Shown in pieces: positions 26,307-35,197 of a stretch of DNA of 64,000 bases. The position numbers and the translations under genes are program-made. Source of the stretch: Actinomadura pelletieri DSM 43383. Lineage in GTDB: Bacteria; Actinomycetota; Actinomycetes; Streptosporangiales; Streptosporangiaceae. Every line of letters begins with the position of its first letter. Positions within the stretch are counted from its first letter, which is position 1. Where the stretch lies: contig NZ_RBWU01000002.1 of assembly GCF_003634705.1 (NCBI RefSeq), forward strand, positions 558,001-622,000, read 5' to 3'. The notes beneath the pieces are model-generated. The model was given only the letters and a program-made list of their open reading frames with translations, did not search any database and was not told the DNA's origin.

Positions 26307-27311
26307 ATGAAAGTCCTGATCACCGGTGGAGCCGGGTTCATCGGAAGCACGATCGCCTCGGTGTTCGCCGAGCGCGGGGTCACGCCGGTCGTGCTCGACA
26401 GTCTGGTCACGGGCAGGCAGGAGTTCACCGACGGAAAGATCTTCTATCAGGGCGACATCGGGGACGGAGATCTCGTCGACAAGATCTTCGAAGACCATCC
26501 CGACATCATCGCGACCGTCCACTGCGCCGCCCTGATCGTCGTGCCCGACTCGATGGCCGATCCGCTCCGTTACTACCGCGTCAATCTCACCAAGACCCTC
26601 GAACTGGCCGGGCATCTCATCCGAAACGAATGCACCCGGATGATCTTCGCGTCCACGGCGGGAATGTACCGTCCCGAGGCGGATCTGTCGGTCACCGAAA
26701 CCTCCGCCCTGGAACCGCAGAATCCGTACACCCGCTCGAAGATGATGGCCGAGCTGCTGCTCCAGGACTTCTGCACGGCCTACGGGCTCCGGGTCATATC
26801 CCTGCGCTATCTCAACCCGATCGGCGCCGACCCGCAGCTGCGCACCGGTCTGCAGAACAGCAAGCCCACCCACGCCCTCGGCAAGATGATCGAATGCCAT
26901 GGCCTCGGCGTGCCGTTCACGATCACCGGGGTGGACTGGGAGACCCGCGACGGCACCGCCATCCGCGACTACATCCACGTCTGGGACATCGCCCGCGCGT
27001 TCTACGAGGCCACCGCCCGATTCGACTCGATCATCCCGCCGCGCGGGGAGGGCTCGGGCTACGAGGTCATCAATCTGGGGACCGGTGACGGCACCACCGT
27101 CCGCGAACTCGTCGAGGCGTTCCGCGAGGTGGTCGGCGAGGGTTTCCGCGCGGAGGAGGCCCCGGCCCGTCCCGGTGACGTCGTCGGCGCGTTCGTCAAT
27201 CCGGCCAAGGCCAGCGCCCTGCTCGGCTGGAAACCCGAATACACCATCGAGGACGCCATCCGCCATTCCCTCCAGTGGGCGGAACGGCGCCGCGAGACCG
27301 ATCCGTCCTGA
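26307..27311 (+). CDS. galE: UDP-glucose 4-epimerase-like extended SDR
   Basis: 334 residues from ATG 26307 with AAAGGA upstream. Extended SDR: nucleotide loop TGGAGFIGSTIA, 'DSLVTGRQEF', 'HCAALIVVPDS', active-site Ser/Thr in 'FASTAGMYRPE' and catalytic YTRSK (YxxxK). 'RYLNPIGADPQLRTG' and 'RDGTAIRDYIHVWDIARAF' match GalE proteins. Interconverts UDP-Glc/UDP-Gal or the N-acetyl forms, which would feed the exopolysaccharide operon on the other side of the response regulator. The gene symbol is by family; substrate not proven. Ends at a strong hairpin. Confidence 0.88.
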   Translation: MKVLITGGAGFIGSTIASVFAERGVTPVVLDSLVTGRQEFTDGKIFYQGDIGDGDLVDKIFEDHPDIIATVHCAALIVVPDSMADPLRYYRVNLTKTLELAGHLIRNECTRMIFASTAGMYRPEADLSVTETSALEPQNPYTRSKMMAELLLQDFCTAYGLRVISLRYLNPIGADPQLRTGLQNSKPTHALGKMIECHGLGVPFTITGVDWETRDGTAIRDYIHVWDIARAFYEATARFDSIIPPRGEGSGYEVINLGTGDGTTVRELVEAFREVVGEGFRAEEAPARPGDVVGAFVNPAKASALLGWKPEYTIEDAIRHSLQWAERRRETDPS

Positions 27312-27336
27312 CGAACCTCCCTGCCGAGCCGACGCG

Positions 27337-27379
27337 CCCAAAGAATGGCCCCTACCGCTGACAGGGACCATTCTTTGGG
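27337..27379. terminator. bidirectional hairpin terminator between galE-like gene and the LysR gene
   Basis: Arms 27337-27353 (CCCAAAGAATGGCCCCT) and 27363-27379 (AGGGACCATTCTTTGGG) pair over 17 positions with one G-T/C mismatch position and a 9-nt loop. It lies between two convergent genes, 26 bp after the epimerase stop and 24 bp before the LysR stop, so it can serve both strands. The outer AAAG/CTTT part gives a short U-rich stretch in either direction. Confidence 0.85.
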
Positions 27380-27402
27380 TCGTTGACCTGCCCGTGAACC
27401 GA

Positions 27403-28275
27403 TCATTTCGCTGAGACGGCCAGGGCCGTCCGGACGAAACGGGCGATATGCGGTGACCGGCTGCCCGCCGGCCACAGGGCCAGGGTCCGGTACGGCGCCG
27501 CGTCGGACACCGGCCGGTACGCCATGTCCGGCCGGACGTTCCGCGCGGCCAGCGAGGCGGGCACCAGCGCCACGGCCTGACCGAGGGCCACCACTTCCAG
27601 GAGTTGGGCGGTGTCCCGAACGGTCGGGCCATCGACGGGCCGGTCCGGGTGCCCGAGCCAGTAGTCGCCGTCGACGGGTTCCGGGGCGCTCCACCTGGGC
27701 GCGGGTTCGTCGATCAGGTCGGCGACGCTGAGGACGTCACGGCCGGCGAGTTCGTGATTCGCGGGGAGCGCGGCGACACGCGGTTCGGTGGCCAGCGGTT
27801 CGGTGTCGAGGCCGTCGCCGTCGAAGCAGGCGGCGATCGCCACGTCCGCGCGCCCGTCGCGGACCATGGCGGCCTGCTCCCCGAACCCGCTGACGACGAC
27901 CTGGAGTTCCGGCGCGTCCGGCTCCGCACGGAACCGTTCGTAGACCGCGTGCAGCAGTTCCGTCGCCACCCCCGGTTTCGCGGTGACGAGGAGCGCGCTG
28001 CGCGGGGAACCCGCCCGCCGCGTCCGGCGAACGGCGACCTCGACGGAGGAGAGGACGACCGCCGCCTCCTTGGCGAGGACCTCACCGGCGGGGGTCAGGG
28101 CCAGGCGACGGCCCGTCCGGTCGAACAGGGCGACACCGAGACGGCGTTCCAGCCGGCGCATCGCCCTGGACAGCGGCGGCTGGGCGATCCCGAGCCGCTT
28201 CGCCGCGCGGGTGATGTTCAACTCCTCGGCGACGGCGCGGAAGTAGCGCAACTCGCGGATCTCCGGCTCCGGCAT
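27403..28275 (-). CDS. LysR-family transcriptional regulator
   Basis: 290 residues. N-terminal winged helix-turn-helix 'LRYFRAVAEELNITRAAKRL' followed by 'AQPPLSRAMRRLERRLGVAL', then a long linker helix and a substrate-binding domain (about 90-285). Divergent from the SDR gene at 28347 with a 71-bp intergenic region carrying a T-N11-A dyad over its own start codon. It probably controls that SDR gene and itself, as is usual for LysR divergons. Confidence 0.92.
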   Translation of the reverse strand: MPEPEIRELRYFRAVAEELNITRAAKRLGIAQPPLSRAMRRLERRLGVALFDRTGRRLALTPAGEVLAKEAAVVLSSVEVAVRRTRRAGSPRSALLVTAKPGVATELLHAVYERFRAEPDAPELQVVVSGFGEQAAMVRDGRADVAIAACFDGDGLDTEPLATEPRVAALPANHELAGRDVLSVADLIDEPAPRWSAPEPVDGDYWLGHPDRPVDGPTVRDTAQLLEVVALGQAVALVPASLAARNVRPDMAYRPVSDAAPYRTLALWPAGSRSPHIARFVRTALAVSAK

Positions 28276-28289
28276 ACCGCCAGGGTATG
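28273..28289. promoter_or_regulatory. LysR-type T-N11-A operator overlapping the LysR start codon
   Basis: CATACC (28273-28278) and GGTATG (28284-28289) are perfect inverted arms around a 5-nt centre. The dyad contains T at 28275 and A at 28287, the T-N11-A pattern of LysR boxes. The first three bases are the complement of the LysR ATG, so binding would block its own expression. The box lies 58 bp upstream of the SDR start at 28347. Confidence 0.55.
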
Positions 28290-28346
28290 AGGCGGCACCC
28301 GATCGGTCTTTCCCTCGCCGGGACGGATGCGGCTGAGATGGACGGC

Positions 28347-29093
28347 ATGAACGCGAACGAAGTCGCCCTCGTCACCGGCGGCAACAAGGGGATCGGCCTG
28401 GAGATCGTCCGCGGCCTCGCCCGGCGGGGACTCACCGTGTATCTCGGCGCGCGCGACCCGGGACGCGGTCGCGCGGCCACCGGCGCAATGCCGGACGGCC
28501 TGGACGTCCACGTCGTCCGGCTCGACGTGACCGACCCGACGTCCGTCGCAGACGCCGTCGCAACGATCGAAAAGGAGACGGGACGCCTGGACGTCCTGGT
28601 CAACAACGCCGGAATCACCCTCGACTGGGGCGTCCCGGTCGACTCCGCCGCCTCTTCCCGGATGCGTGAGGTGTACGAGGTCAATGTCTTCGGCGTCGTC
28701 ACAGTGACGTCGGCGTGCCTGCCACTGCTCCGCCGATCCGACAACGCGCGGATCGTCAACGTGTCGAGCGGACTCGGATCGCTGACGTTCCTGAGCGACC
28801 CCTCACACCCGCTGTCGGCACGCTCGTCCCTCGGGTACGGCACGTCCAAAGCCGCCCTTAACGCGCTCACCCTCGTCTACGCCAACGCCCTGCGCGCCGA
28901 CGGCATCAAGGTCAACGCCGCCGCGCCGGGAATGGTGCGCACCGACCAGAACGCCGACGCCCCCTTTCCCCGAGGCGACCGCACCCCCGTGGACGGCGCC
29001 GCCGTCCCGATCCAGCTCGCCACCCTCCCCCCGGACGGCCCCACCGGCGTTTTCCGCGGCCCCGACTCCCTGGACGAGACCGTCCCCTGGTGA
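28347..29093 (+). CDS. classical short-chain dehydrogenase/reductase
   Basis: 248 residues from ATG 28347 (MNANEVALVTGG); an ATG at 28338 is also possible. SDR motifs: TGGNKGIG cofactor loop, NNAG, active serine in 'IVNVSSGLGS' and YGTSK (YxxxK), followed by 'LRADGIKVNAAAPGMVRTDQ'. The charged residues after the loop favour NADPH. Similar to carbonyl-reductase-like SDRs. Divergent from the LysR gene, so probably its target. Confidence 0.9.
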   Translation: MNANEVALVTGGNKGIGLEIVRGLARRGLTVYLGARDPGRGRAATGAMPDGLDVHVVRLDVTDPTSVADAVATIEKETGRLDVLVNNAGITLDWGVPVDSAASSRMREVYEVNVFGVVTVTSACLPLLRRSDNARIVNVSSGLGSLTFLSDPSHPLSARSSLGYGTSKAALNALTLVYANALRADGIKVNAAAPGMVRTDQNADAPFPRGDRTPVDGAAVPIQLATLPPDGPTGVFRGPDSLDETVPW

Positions 29094-29123
29094 CCGGGAC
29101 GCGAACGGCACGGCACTTGTACT

Positions 29124-31808
29124 GTGTGCGGCGTGTTCATCGGGCGACACCACGAGCGGGGACGCGTCGCCGGGCTGCTCGCGGACGCTCGTGCCGGACG
29201 AAGCGGAACCCTGGTGATCCGCGGCGAGGCGGGAATCGGGAAGACCACTCTGATCGACCAGGTCGCGGCGGACGCCGTGGACATGCGGGTCGTCCGGGGC
29301 GCGGGCGTCGAGGCCGAGACGGAACTGCCGTTCAGCGGGCTGCATCTGATGCTGCACCCGCACGGCGACCGGCTCGACGCGCTGCCCGCCCAACAGGCCG
29401 CGGCGCTGCGGTCGGCGTTCGGGCTGGCCCCCGGCCCGGTTCCCGACCGGTTCCTGATCGGCGCCGCGACCCTCACGCTGCTGTCGGAGTTGGCGACCGA
29501 CCGTGCGGTGCTGTGCCTGGTCGATGACGAGCACTGGCTCGACCCGGCGTCGCTGGACGCCCTGCTGTTCGCCGCCCGGCGGCTCAACGCCGACCCGCTC
29601 GCCGTGATCTTCGCGGTGCGGGACACCGCCCGACCCTTTCCCGACCGGGGGCTGGAGACCGTCCGGTTGGACGGCTTGGAACGTGCCGAGGCGGCGGACC
29701 TCGTCGCGGCCCACGCGCCGGGCCTGACGGTACCGGTGCGGGACCGGCTCCTGGACGAGGCGGGCGGCAACCCGCTCGCGCTCGTCGAACTGGCGAACGC
29801 GCTCGGCTCCCGGCCCCCGCTGCACGCCGGGCCGCTGCCCGTGGGCGGGCGGGTGCAGGAGACGTTCCGGCTCCAGCTCGCCGAACTTCCCGACGCGACC
29901 CGGCTACTGCTCCTGGTGGTCGCGGCCGACGGGACCGCCGACCTCGGCGTCGTCCTCCGTGCGGCCGGAACGCTGGGCCTCGACGCGGCCGACCTCGGCC
30001 CGGCGGAGGAGGCCCGGCTCGTCGTCCTGGACGGCGAGGAGGTCCGTTTCCGGCATCCGCTGATCCGCGCCGTCACCTACCAGAACGCCGCCCACCACCA
30101 GCGGATCGCCGTCCACGGCGCGCTGGCCGGGGCACTCGACGGCGACGCGCACGCCGACCGCCGGGCCTGGCACCGGGCCGCGGCCGCGACCGGACCGGAC
30201 GAGGACATCGCCGCCGAACTCGAACGGGCCGCACGGCGGGCCGACCGGCGCGGCGGAACGGCCGCCGTCGCCGCCGCGTACGAACGAGCGGCACGGCTCA
30301 GCACCGAACCGGAGGGCAGGGCCCGCCGGATCGTCCACGCGGCCCGCGCCGCCTACGACGCCGGACGCCCCGACGACGCCACCCGCCTCGCCGAAGAGGC
30401 CGCACACCTCACCGGCGATGACGCCGTCATCGCCGAGGCCATGTTCGTCCAAGCCCAGGTCGCCTACGAACGCACCTCGCCGGCCGCCGACGCCGCCCTG
30501 GCGCTGAAGGGCGCGCGACTGATCGCGGCCGACGACCCCGAGAAGGCCGTGTCCATGCTGACGGAGGCGGTCTGGTCGGCCCGCGACGCGGGCGCCCACG
30601 ACCTGGTCCGCGACAGCGTGGAACTCCTCGAAACGGTCCGGCTGCCGGACGGCTCGACGCAGGCCCCGGTGACCGGCGCACTCATCGCCTACGGACGGTC
30701 GCCCTGGGCCGTCCCGCCGATGCGAGCGCTGGTCGAGGCCGCCCAAGGCAACCGTGTCGAGGACTTCGTCGAACGCATCATCGCCGGTTTCATCGGCCTC
30801 CTGATCGCCGACGACAGCGCCGCGACCGCCCTGCTGGAGAACACCGCCGCGCGGGCCCGAGCCCAAGGCGCCCTCGGCTGGCTTCCGTACATCATGGAGC
30901 CCCTCGCCATCGGACGGCTCCTCCTCGGCGACCTGCGCGGCGCCGACGCGGCCGCCGCCGAGGGCCTGTCACTGGCGTCCGACATCGGCATGGACATGCA
31001 GGTCATGGCACTGACATGCATCACGGTCCGATCGGAGTCGGACGCCGAACGCAGCCGCTCACTCGCCCCCGACGTCCTGCGGCACGCCGACCTGCACCCG
31101 ACGAACGCGGCCCTGGCGACCTGGGGCCTCGCCCTCCACGACCTCGCCGACGGCCGCGCCGACGCCGCCCTCGACCATCTGGACGCGGTGTGCTCCGGCC
31201 CGGCCCGCCACGACCTGCTGCTCCGCGCCGTCCCCGACCACGCCGAGGCCGCGGTACGCGCCGGCCGCCGCGACCTGGCCCGCACCCACCTGCCCGCCTT
31301 CGAGACATGGGCGGCCGCCACATCGTTCACCGCGCACGTCTCGCGCTGCCGCGCCCTCCTGTCGGACGGCGACACCGCCGAGGAGCACTACCGCACCGCG
31401 CTGACCCTGCACGGCGACCGCGCCTACGACGCCGCACGTACCCGCCTCCTCTACGGCGAATGGCTCCGCCGCAGACGCCGCCGCACCGACGCCCGCGCCG
31501 AACTGACCGCGGCCCGAGACACCTTCGCCCGCCTCGGCGCCGACCGCTGGACCACCCGCGCCCGCGCCGAACTGGAGGCCCTGGGCGACCGTCCGACGGC
31601 CCGCCCCGGCGACGCCGACCCCCTGAACCGCCTGACCCCACAGGAACTCCAGGTCGTCCGCCTGGCCGCCACCGGCCTCAGCAACCGGGAAATAGCCGCC
31701 CAGCTCTACCTGAGCCCCCGCACGGTGGGCCACCACCTCTACAGGGCCTATCCCAAGATCGGCGTGACCCGCCGCACAGAACTAACCCGCCTCGTATCGG
31801 TCACCTGA
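29124..31808 (+). CDS. LAL-type (large ATP-binding) LuxR-family regulator
   Basis: About 894 residues. Start is GTG 29124 or GTG 29133 (VFIGRHHERGRVAGLL); there is no clear ribosome site. N-terminal AAA/NACHT-like ATPase with Walker A GEAGIGKTTL and Walker B 'AVLCLVDDEHWLD'; a long middle of TPR-like helical repeats; C-terminal LuxR helix-turn-helix 'LTPQELQVVRLAATGLSNRE' through 'YPKIGVTRRTELTRL'. Same architecture as MalT and the pathway-specific LAL regulators of actinomycete secondary metabolism. The effector is unknown. It starts 31 bp after the SDR gene and is followed by a second SDR gene. Confidence 0.93.
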   Translation: MCGVFIGRHHERGRVAGLLADARAGRSGTLVIRGEAGIGKTTLIDQVAADAVDMRVVRGAGVEAETELPFSGLHLMLHPHGDRLDALPAQQAAALRSAFGLAPGPVPDRFLIGAATLTLLSELATDRAVLCLVDDEHWLDPASLDALLFAARRLNADPLAVIFAVRDTARPFPDRGLETVRLDGLERAEAADLVAAHAPGLTVPVRDRLLDEAGGNPLALVELANALGSRPPLHAGPLPVGGRVQETFRLQLAELPDATRLLLLVVAADGTADLGVVLRAAGTLGLDAADLGPAEEARLVVLDGEEVRFRHPLIRAVTYQNAAHHQRIAVHGALAGALDGDAHADRRAWHRAAAATGPDEDIAAELERAARRADRRGGTAAVAAAYERAARLSTEPEGRARRIVHAARAAYDAGRPDDATRLAEEAAHLTGDDAVIAEAMFVQAQVAYERTSPAADAALALKGARLIAADDPEKAVSMLTEAVWSARDAGAHDLVRDSVELLETVRLPDGSTQAPVTGALIAYGRSPWAVPPMRALVEAAQGNRVEDFVERIIAGFIGLLIADDSAATALLENTAARARAQGALGWLPYIMEPLAIGRLLLGDLRGADAAAAEGLSLASDIGMDMQVMALTCITVRSESDAERSRSLAPDVLRHADLHPTNAALATWGLALHDLADGRADAALDHLDAVCSGPARHDLLLRAVPDHAEAAVRAGRRDLARTHLPAFETWAAATSFTAHVSRCRALLSDGDTAEEHYRTALTLHGDRAYDAARTRLLYGEWLRRRRRRTDARAELTAARDTFARLGADRWTTRARAELEALGDRPTARPGDADPLNRLTPQELQVVRLAATGLSNREIAAQLYLSPRTVGHHLYRAYPKIGVTRRTELTRLVSVT

Positions 31809-31969
31809 CTTACCTGCGGCGGCCCGCCTGCACGGACGCGTCCGCCAACGGCCCTCTCCAGGACCTCCATTTCGGGTCTGACCTGCATCGTCAGGGGTAC
31901 GTTCGGCGACCGATGCGGCTTGCGGGGCGCCGCGCCTAACGTCGTGGCCACCTCGAACGAACGGAGAGC

Positions 31970-32722
31970 ATGATGCTTCTGGAGAACAAGACCGCGATCA
32001 TCTACGGTGGCGGCGGCACGATCGGCGGCGCCATGGCGCGCGGGTTCGCCGCCGAGGGCGCGCGGGTGTTCCTCGCCGGGCGGACGCCCGACACGCTCGA
32101 CGCCGTCGCCGCGCAGATCCGGGACGCCGGGGGACTGGCCGAGACCGCCCGCGTGGACGCCCTGGACGAGGACGCCGTCAACAGCTGGGTCGACTCCGTC
32201 GCGGGGACGGCGGGCAGCGTCGACGTCTCGGTCAACGTCATCTCGCACGACGCCCTGTTCCGTCCGCTGATCGAGATGCCGGTCGACGATTTCGCCCGGT
32301 CCCTGGAGAAGATCGCGCGGACGTTCCTGCTGACGACGAAGGCCGCCGCCCGCCACATGGTCAAGCAGGGCTCGGGCGTGATCCTGCACTTCGGCGGCTC
32401 CGACAGCACCAACCACATGCCCGGCCTCGGGAACGTGCAGGTCGCCTTCGACATGGTCGAGGCGATGCGCCGCCAGTGGGCGTGCGAGCTGGGCCCGCAC
32501 TCGGTTCGGGTCCTGTCGATGCGTTCCGGCGGCGTCCCCGAGTCCTTCCCCGACACTCCGGAGACCGCCCAGGTCAGGCAGCAGCTCACGGACGCGACCC
32601 TGCTCAAGCGCGCGGCGACCCTCACCGACGTCGGCCGTGTCGCCGCGTTCCTGGCCTCCGACCACGCCGCCAGCATCACCTCGACCCAGGTCAACATCAC
32701 GGCGGGCGCCCTCGTCGACTGA
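31970..32722 (+). CDS. SDR-fold oxidoreductase without the Tyr/Lys catalytic pair
   Basis: 250 residues from ATG 31970 with GGAG upstream. Opens 'MMLLENKTAIIYGGGGTIGG', a variant cofactor loop. Where classical SDRs have Tyr-x-x-x-Lys after the active serine, this one reads 'GGSDSTNHMPGLGNVQVAFD', with neither Tyr nor Lys. I recall other actinobacterial SDR-like proteins of this type. It could be a cofactor-binding enzyme with different chemistry or a sensor. A 17-bp dyad (CTGAC-N7-GTCAG at 31878-31894) lies upstream. Confidence 0.82.
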   Translation: MMLLENKTAIIYGGGGTIGGAMARGFAAEGARVFLAGRTPDTLDAVAAQIRDAGGLAETARVDALDEDAVNSWVDSVAGTAGSVDVSVNVISHDALFRPLIEMPVDDFARSLEKIARTFLLTTKAAARHMVKQGSGVILHFGGSDSTNHMPGLGNVQVAFDMVEAMRRQWACELGPHSVRVLSMRSGGVPESFPDTPETAQVRQQLTDATLLKRAATLTDVGRVAAFLASDHAASITSTQVNITAGALVD

Positions 32723-32747
32723 CCGGAGGCGCGCTGGTCATGGCGAT

Positions 32748-32797
32748 ACGTAGGAAGTTTCCTACGTTTGACATGTAGGAAGTCTCCTACGTATCGT
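32748..32797 (+). promoter_or_regulatory. promoter with two palindromic operators for the VOC-ArsR-ABC operon
   Basis: Two 20-bp palindromes with the core GTAGGAAGT-TCCTAC lie at 32748-32767 (ACGTAGGAAGTTTCCTACGT, perfect) and 32773-32792 (ATGTAGGAAGTCTCCTACGT), 25 bp apart. A consensus -35 TTGACA is at 32768-32773, exactly between them, and a -10-like TATCGT at 32792-32797 (18-bp spacer). The second palindrome fills the spacer, so a bound repressor would exclude polymerase. Transcription would start at or within a few bases of the VOC gene's ATG at 32805, giving a leaderless message. The ArsR protein encoded downstream is the likely repressor. Confidence 0.82.
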
Positions 32798-32804
32798 ACG
32801 GCGC

Positions 32805-33164
32805 ATGAACATCACGCATGTGCGGCTGCTGACCGTTCCGGTGTCCGACCAGGACGCCGCCAAGACCTTCTACGCGGACCGGCTCGGCTTCGAGGTGGTC
32901 ACGGACCAGTCCATGGGCCCGGTCCGCTGGCTCCAGGTCGCCCCGAAGGGCGCGCAGACCAGCGTCGTCCTCGCGGACCACATGCCCGGCGTGACGCCGG
33001 GGAGCGTGCAGGGGTTGATCCTGGAGACGTCCGACCTGGACGGCGACTGCGAGCGCCTCCGCGAGGCGGGCGTCGAGGTCGACGGGCCGCAGGACCTCCC
33101 CTGGGGGCGGCAGGCCACGCTCACCGACCCCGACGGCAACGGCCTGGTCCTCGCCGAGCGCTGA
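32805..33164 (+). CDS. VOC-family (glyoxalase/bleomycin-resistance) protein
   Basis: 119 residues: 'ITHVRLLTVPVSDQDAAKTF', 'FYADRLGFEVVTDQSMG', ending 'TDPDGNGLVLAER', the two-module beta-alpha-beta-beta-beta fold of the VOC superfamily. Members isomerise, cleave or sequester small toxic molecules. First gene of an operon with an ArsR repressor and an ABC exporter, so drug or toxin binding fits. The ATG lies 8 nt after the predicted -10, so the message is probably leaderless. Confidence 0.88.
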   Translation: MNITHVRLLTVPVSDQDAAKTFYADRLGFEVVTDQSMGPVRWLQVAPKGAQTSVVLADHMPGVTPGSVQGLILETSDLDGDCERLREAGVEVDGPQDLPWGRQATLTDPDGNGLVLAER

Positions 33165-33165
33165 C

Positions 33166-33495
33166 ATGGCCGGTGGCGCGAACGGTGTGGACGTCTTCGC
33201 GGCGCTGGCCAGCCCCGTCCGACGGGAGCTGACCGCACTGCTGCTGGACGGGCCGCGCCCGGTGAACGACCTGGCGTCCCATTTCGCGATGAGCCGCCCG
33301 AGCGTCTCCGAGCACCTGAAGGTGCTGCGGGACGCCGGGCTGGTCAGCGAGCGGCGCAGCGGCCGGCAGCGTGTCTACCGGCTGGAGGCGGGCCCGCTCC
33401 GCGAACTGTCCGAGTGGCTGCACCCGTACGAGCGGTTCTGGCGGGAGAAGCTGGCCGACCTGCGGGAACTGCTGGACGAGGAGGAGGACTCGTGA
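33166..33495 (+). CDS. ArsR-family transcriptional repressor
   Basis: 109 residues. Winged helix-turn-helix: 'VFAALASPVRRELTALLLDG', recognition region 'FAMSRPSVSEHLKVLRDAGL', wing 'SERRSGRQRVYRLEAGPL'. No metal-binding Cys pair of the SmtB/ArsR metal sensors is seen, so it more likely responds to an organic ligand. ATG 1 nt after the VOC stop; its own stop overlaps the GTG of the ABC ATPase (GTGA). Expected to bind the double palindrome at 32748-32792. Confidence 0.92.
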   Translation: MAGGANGVDVFAALASPVRRELTALLLDGPRPVNDLASHFAMSRPSVSEHLKVLRDAGLVSERRSGRQRVYRLEAGPLRELSEWLHPYERFWREKLADLRELLDEEEDS

Positions 33496-34439
33496 CGCCC
33501 GTCCTGGAGGCCGCCGGGCTGGTCAAACGCTTCGGTGCCGTGGAGGCGCTGGCCGGGCTCGACCTGGTCGCCGAACCCGGCCGGGTGGTCGCGCTGCTCG
33601 GGCCGAACGGCGCGGGCAAGACGACGTTCGTGCGGTCGGTGGCGACGCTCGTCCGTCCCGACGCTGGAACGCTCCGGGTGGACGGGGTCGACGTCGTCCG
33701 CGAACCCGGCCGGGTGCGGCGCCTCATCGGCCTGGCCGGTCAGTACGCGGCCGTCGAGGCGGCGATGACCGGCCGCGAGAACCTGGAGATGGTCGCGCGC
33801 CTGTTCGGGCGGGGTCGCCGCGACGCCCGCGCGGACGCGCAACGGCTCATCGACCGGCTCTCTCTGGGCGAGGTGGCCGACCGGCTCGTCCGGACCTATT
33901 CCGGTGGGATGCGCCGCCGCTTCGACCTCGGCGCCGGCCTGGTGGGCGCGCCGCGCCTGCTGCTGCTCGACGAGCCCACCACCGGTCTCGATCCGCGTAG
34001 CCGCATCGAACTGTGGGACGCCATCGGCGACCTGGTCGCCGCCGGAACCGATGTGCTGCTGACCACCCAGTACCTGGAGGAGGCCGACCGCCTCGCCGAC
34101 CAGGTCGTGATCATCGACCGTGGCCGGGTGATCGCCGAGGGCACGCCGCGTGAGTTGAAGTCCCGGGCGGGAGGCGACCTGGTGGAGGTGCACGTCCGGG
34201 ACCACGACACGGTCGACCGGGCGATGCGGGCGCTGGAGGGGATCGGCACCGTCCACGCCGACCCGTCCGCGCTCCTGGTGACGATGACCGCCGGGGACCG
34301 GCCCGACCGGCTGCTGGAGGCCGTCCGCGCCCTCGCCGACCAGCGCGTCGAGATCGAGGACATCGCGCTGCGCCGCCCGACGCTCGACGAGGTGTTCCTG
34401 GGGTTCACCGGTGCGACACCCGAAAGGGCCGCGCCGTGA
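33492..34439 (+). CDS. DrrA-like ABC transporter ATP-binding protein
   Basis: 315 residues from GTG 33492, overlapping the ArsR stop. Walker A LGPNGAGKTTFVR, Q-loop 'GLAGQYAAVE', signature YSGGMRRRFDLGAGL, Walker B 'LLLLDEPTTGLDP', H-loop replaced by Gln-type 'LLTTQYLEEAD'. This pattern and the C-terminal 'DIALRRPTLDEVFLGFTG' extension match DrrA-type daunorubicin/doxorubicin-resistance exporters. Pairs with the permease encoded immediately downstream. Confidence 0.93.
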   Translation: MTPVLEAAGLVKRFGAVEALAGLDLVAEPGRVVALLGPNGAGKTTFVRSVATLVRPDAGTLRVDGVDVVREPGRVRRLIGLAGQYAAVEAAMTGRENLEMVARLFGRGRRDARADAQRLIDRLSLGEVADRLVRTYSGGMRRRFDLGAGLVGAPRLLLLDEPTTGLDPRSRIELWDAIGDLVAAGTDVLLTTQYLEEADRLADQVVIIDRGRVIAEGTPRELKSRAGGDLVEVHVRDHDTVDRAMRALEGIGTVHADPSALLVTMTAGDRPDRLLEAVRALADQRVEIEDIALRRPTLDEVFLGFTGATPERAAP

Positions 34440-35197
34440 ACGCCGCGAGCATGGGCGCGGCGACCTGGACGATCGCCCTGCGCGGCATCAGGAGGACGCT
34501 GCGCACCCCGCAGATCATCGTGATGGGGCTCCTGCAGAGCGTCGCCTTTCTGTTGATCTTCAGATACGTGTTCGGCGGTGCCATCGACACCCGCGGGACC
34601 GGCTACGTCGACTACATGATCCCCGGGCTGTTGACGGTGAGCGGCCTGTTCGCCGGGATGAGCGCGGCGGTCGCGGTCGCCGACGACGTCGCCTCCGGCT
34701 ATCTCGACCGGCTGAGGTCGCTGCCCATGCCACGCACCGCCGTGGTCGCCGGGCAGGTGCTGGCCGACACCGTTCGCGTCGCGCTGATCCTCGCGGTGAG
34801 CGCCGCGCTGGCCTTCGCCGTCGGTTTCCGCGTCCATAACGGCTGGGGTCACGCGCTGGCCGCGTTCGGGCTGTGCGTCCTGTTCGGCTTCGCCTTCGTG
34901 TGGACGTTCGTCGCGCTGGGCCTGCTCACCGGCGACCCGCAGGCCGCGCAGGGCGTCGGTTTCCTCGCGCTGCCGCTGAGCTTCGTGTCCAGCGCCTACG
35001 TTCCGGTGGAGACGATGCCGGGACCGCTGCGCGCCTTCGCCGAGAACCAGCCGGTCACGGTCATGATGGACGCGGTCCGCGGCCTCACCCAGGACGCCGG
35101 GCCGTACACGGGCGATCTGACGCGGGCGCTGGCGTGGACGGCCGGGATCATCGCGGTCTCCGCGATCGTCGCGGTCGGCCGCGTCCGCCGGACATGA
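34436..35197 (+). CDS. DrrB-like ABC transporter permease (ABC-2 type)
   Basis: 253 residues from GTG 34436, overlapping the ATPase stop (GTGA). Six membrane helices in ABC-2 arrangement: 'IVMGLLQSVAFLLIFRYVFG', 'YMIPGLLTVSGLFAGMSAAV', and the ABC-2 box near 'VGFLALPLSFVSSAYVPVET'. Forms the channel half of the exporter. Confidence 0.92.
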   Translation: MNAASMGAATWTIALRGIRRTLRTPQIIVMGLLQSVAFLLIFRYVFGGAIDTRGTGYVDYMIPGLLTVSGLFAGMSAAVAVADDVASGYLDRLRSLPMPRTAVVAGQVLADTVRVALILAVSAALAFAVGFRVHNGWGHALAAFGLCVLFGFAFVWTFVALGLLTGDPQAAQGVGFLALPLSFVSSAYVPVETMPGPLRAFAENQPVTVMMDAVRGLTQDAGPYTGDLTRALAWTAGIIAVSAIVAVGRVRRT

